Part shown: piece by piece, positions 63,896-64,000 of the stretch
Layout of the letters: each line of letters starts with the position of its first letter
Position numbering within the stretch: the first letter of the stretch is position 1
DNA from: Ectocarpus siliculosus
Lineage: Eukaryota > Sar > Phaeophyceae > Ectocarpales > Ectocarpaceae
NCBI GenBank assembly: GCA_000310025.1
Contig: FN649755.1
Coordinates: 2,680,530-2,744,529, forward strand
Reading direction: 5' to 3'
Length of the DNA stretch: 64,000 nucleotides
Notes under the pieces: generated by a model
The model's input: the letters and a program-made list of their open reading frames with translations, nothing else
What the model was told of the DNA's origin: nothing
Database searches by the model: none
Program-made: the position numbers and the translations under genes

Positions 63896-64000
63896 TCTGA
63901 TGGCCGGGGCAAGCTGTCCACCGCCTCTCCCCCCCCAGACCCACCGCCGCCAGAGACACGACCACCGTCCCCGCCCGCCTGCTGCTCCCCATCTAACCCC
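63082..64000 (-). CDS. Partial poly-Gln/Gly-rich protein, 5' end beyond the window
   Basis: The minus frame is open from the stop at 63082 to the window edge, about 305 codons. It encodes a Gly/Ser-rich start, a ~17-residue poly-Gln (CTG tract 63846-63891), a Ser/Gly/Arg-rich linker with K-R-R-E-D-E-R-D-V, a second ~17-residue poly-Gln (63624-63675), then Pro/Ala/Gly-rich sequence. The last ~60 codons include a hydrophobic run (C-I-I-V-V-V-V-V-A-G-L) but follow a possible donor (AAT^GTGAGA, about 63260), so the real exon may stop there. No known domain. Such paired poly-Gln tracts are frequent in transcription-related proteins, but nothing here proves that role. Confidence 0.5.
63624..63675. 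repeat. (CTG)n microsatellite encoding poly-Gln
   Basis: Uninterrupted CTG/CAG run of about 17 units within the partial minus-strand frame. Confidence 0.95.
63846..63891. repeat. (CTG)n microsatellite encoding poly-Gln, second tract
   Basis: Uninterrupted CTG/CAG run of about 15 units, 170 bp from the first tract and in the same frame. Confidence 0.95.

Noticed and set aside
1-64000. CRISPR array or prokaryotic operon
   Set aside because: The short-spaced repeats seen are microsatellites, minisatellites or satellite units without regular unique spacers; genes are spliced and retroelement-rich.

Overview
This window is nuclear DNA of a repeat-rich eukaryote. Short exons with GT-AG introns, poly-Gln/poly-Ala low-complexity reading frames, CAG/CTG microsatellites, a Ty1/copia LTR retrotransposon and many MITE-like elements fit a stramenopile, most likely a brown alga. 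That placement is inference; there is no rRNA or organelle marker. There is no operon-like layout and no CRISPR array.

Layout. (1) 0-8.15 kb holds two decayed copies, in opposite orientation, of a unit built around a gene with 22-residue FNIP/leucine-rich-like repeats (pseudogenes at 60-1060 on + and 6125-6528 on -). (2) 8.19-11.34 kb is a large imperfect inverted repeat, followed by a 306-bp element with inverted ends (11358-11663). (3) 11667-18937 is a complete Ty1/copia element: two 191-bp LTRs, a CGATT target duplication, and gag, protease, integrase, RT and RNase H, broken by one frame change and one in-frame TAG. It is followed by an older copia fragment on the other strand. (4) 20.9-34.99 kb and 34.99-51.3 kb are two tandem copies of a segmental duplication. 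Each contains an FNIP-repeat gene (intact at 20996-22225, broken at 35096-36131), a non-coding stretch with ~680-bp tandem repeats (two units versus three), a large Ala/Pro-rich modular ORF on -, a 250-aa ORF on -, and a poly-Gln/CTG tract. The second copy has also gained a 532-bp MITE made of CCCATGGG palindromes and a 1.7-kb inverted-terminal-repeat transposon whose empty site survives in the first copy. (5) 51.3-64 kb is lower-copy DNA. It holds a spliced five-exon gene on - (58006 down to 54024) for a 164-residue DUF4442 hotdog-fold protein. Its introns are full of tandem duplications that copy the exon edges. Several MITEs, a tRNA-like Pol III unit and a partial poly-Gln gene running off the right end complete the region.

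The best-supported functional host gene is the DUF4442 gene: every intron is GT-AG, all phases agree, and the frame runs from ATG to stop. The FNIP gene at 21 kb is the one intact member of its local family. The Ala/Pro-rich and 250-aa ORFs are open in both duplicates but show little sign of strong constraint. The novelty lies mainly in the duplications and mobile elements: splice-site duplication inside introns, two unclassified terminal-inverted-repeat elements dated by empty sites, a copia element with TAG-CAA between integrase and RT, and a perfectly identical 509-bp patch between otherwise diverged duplicates.
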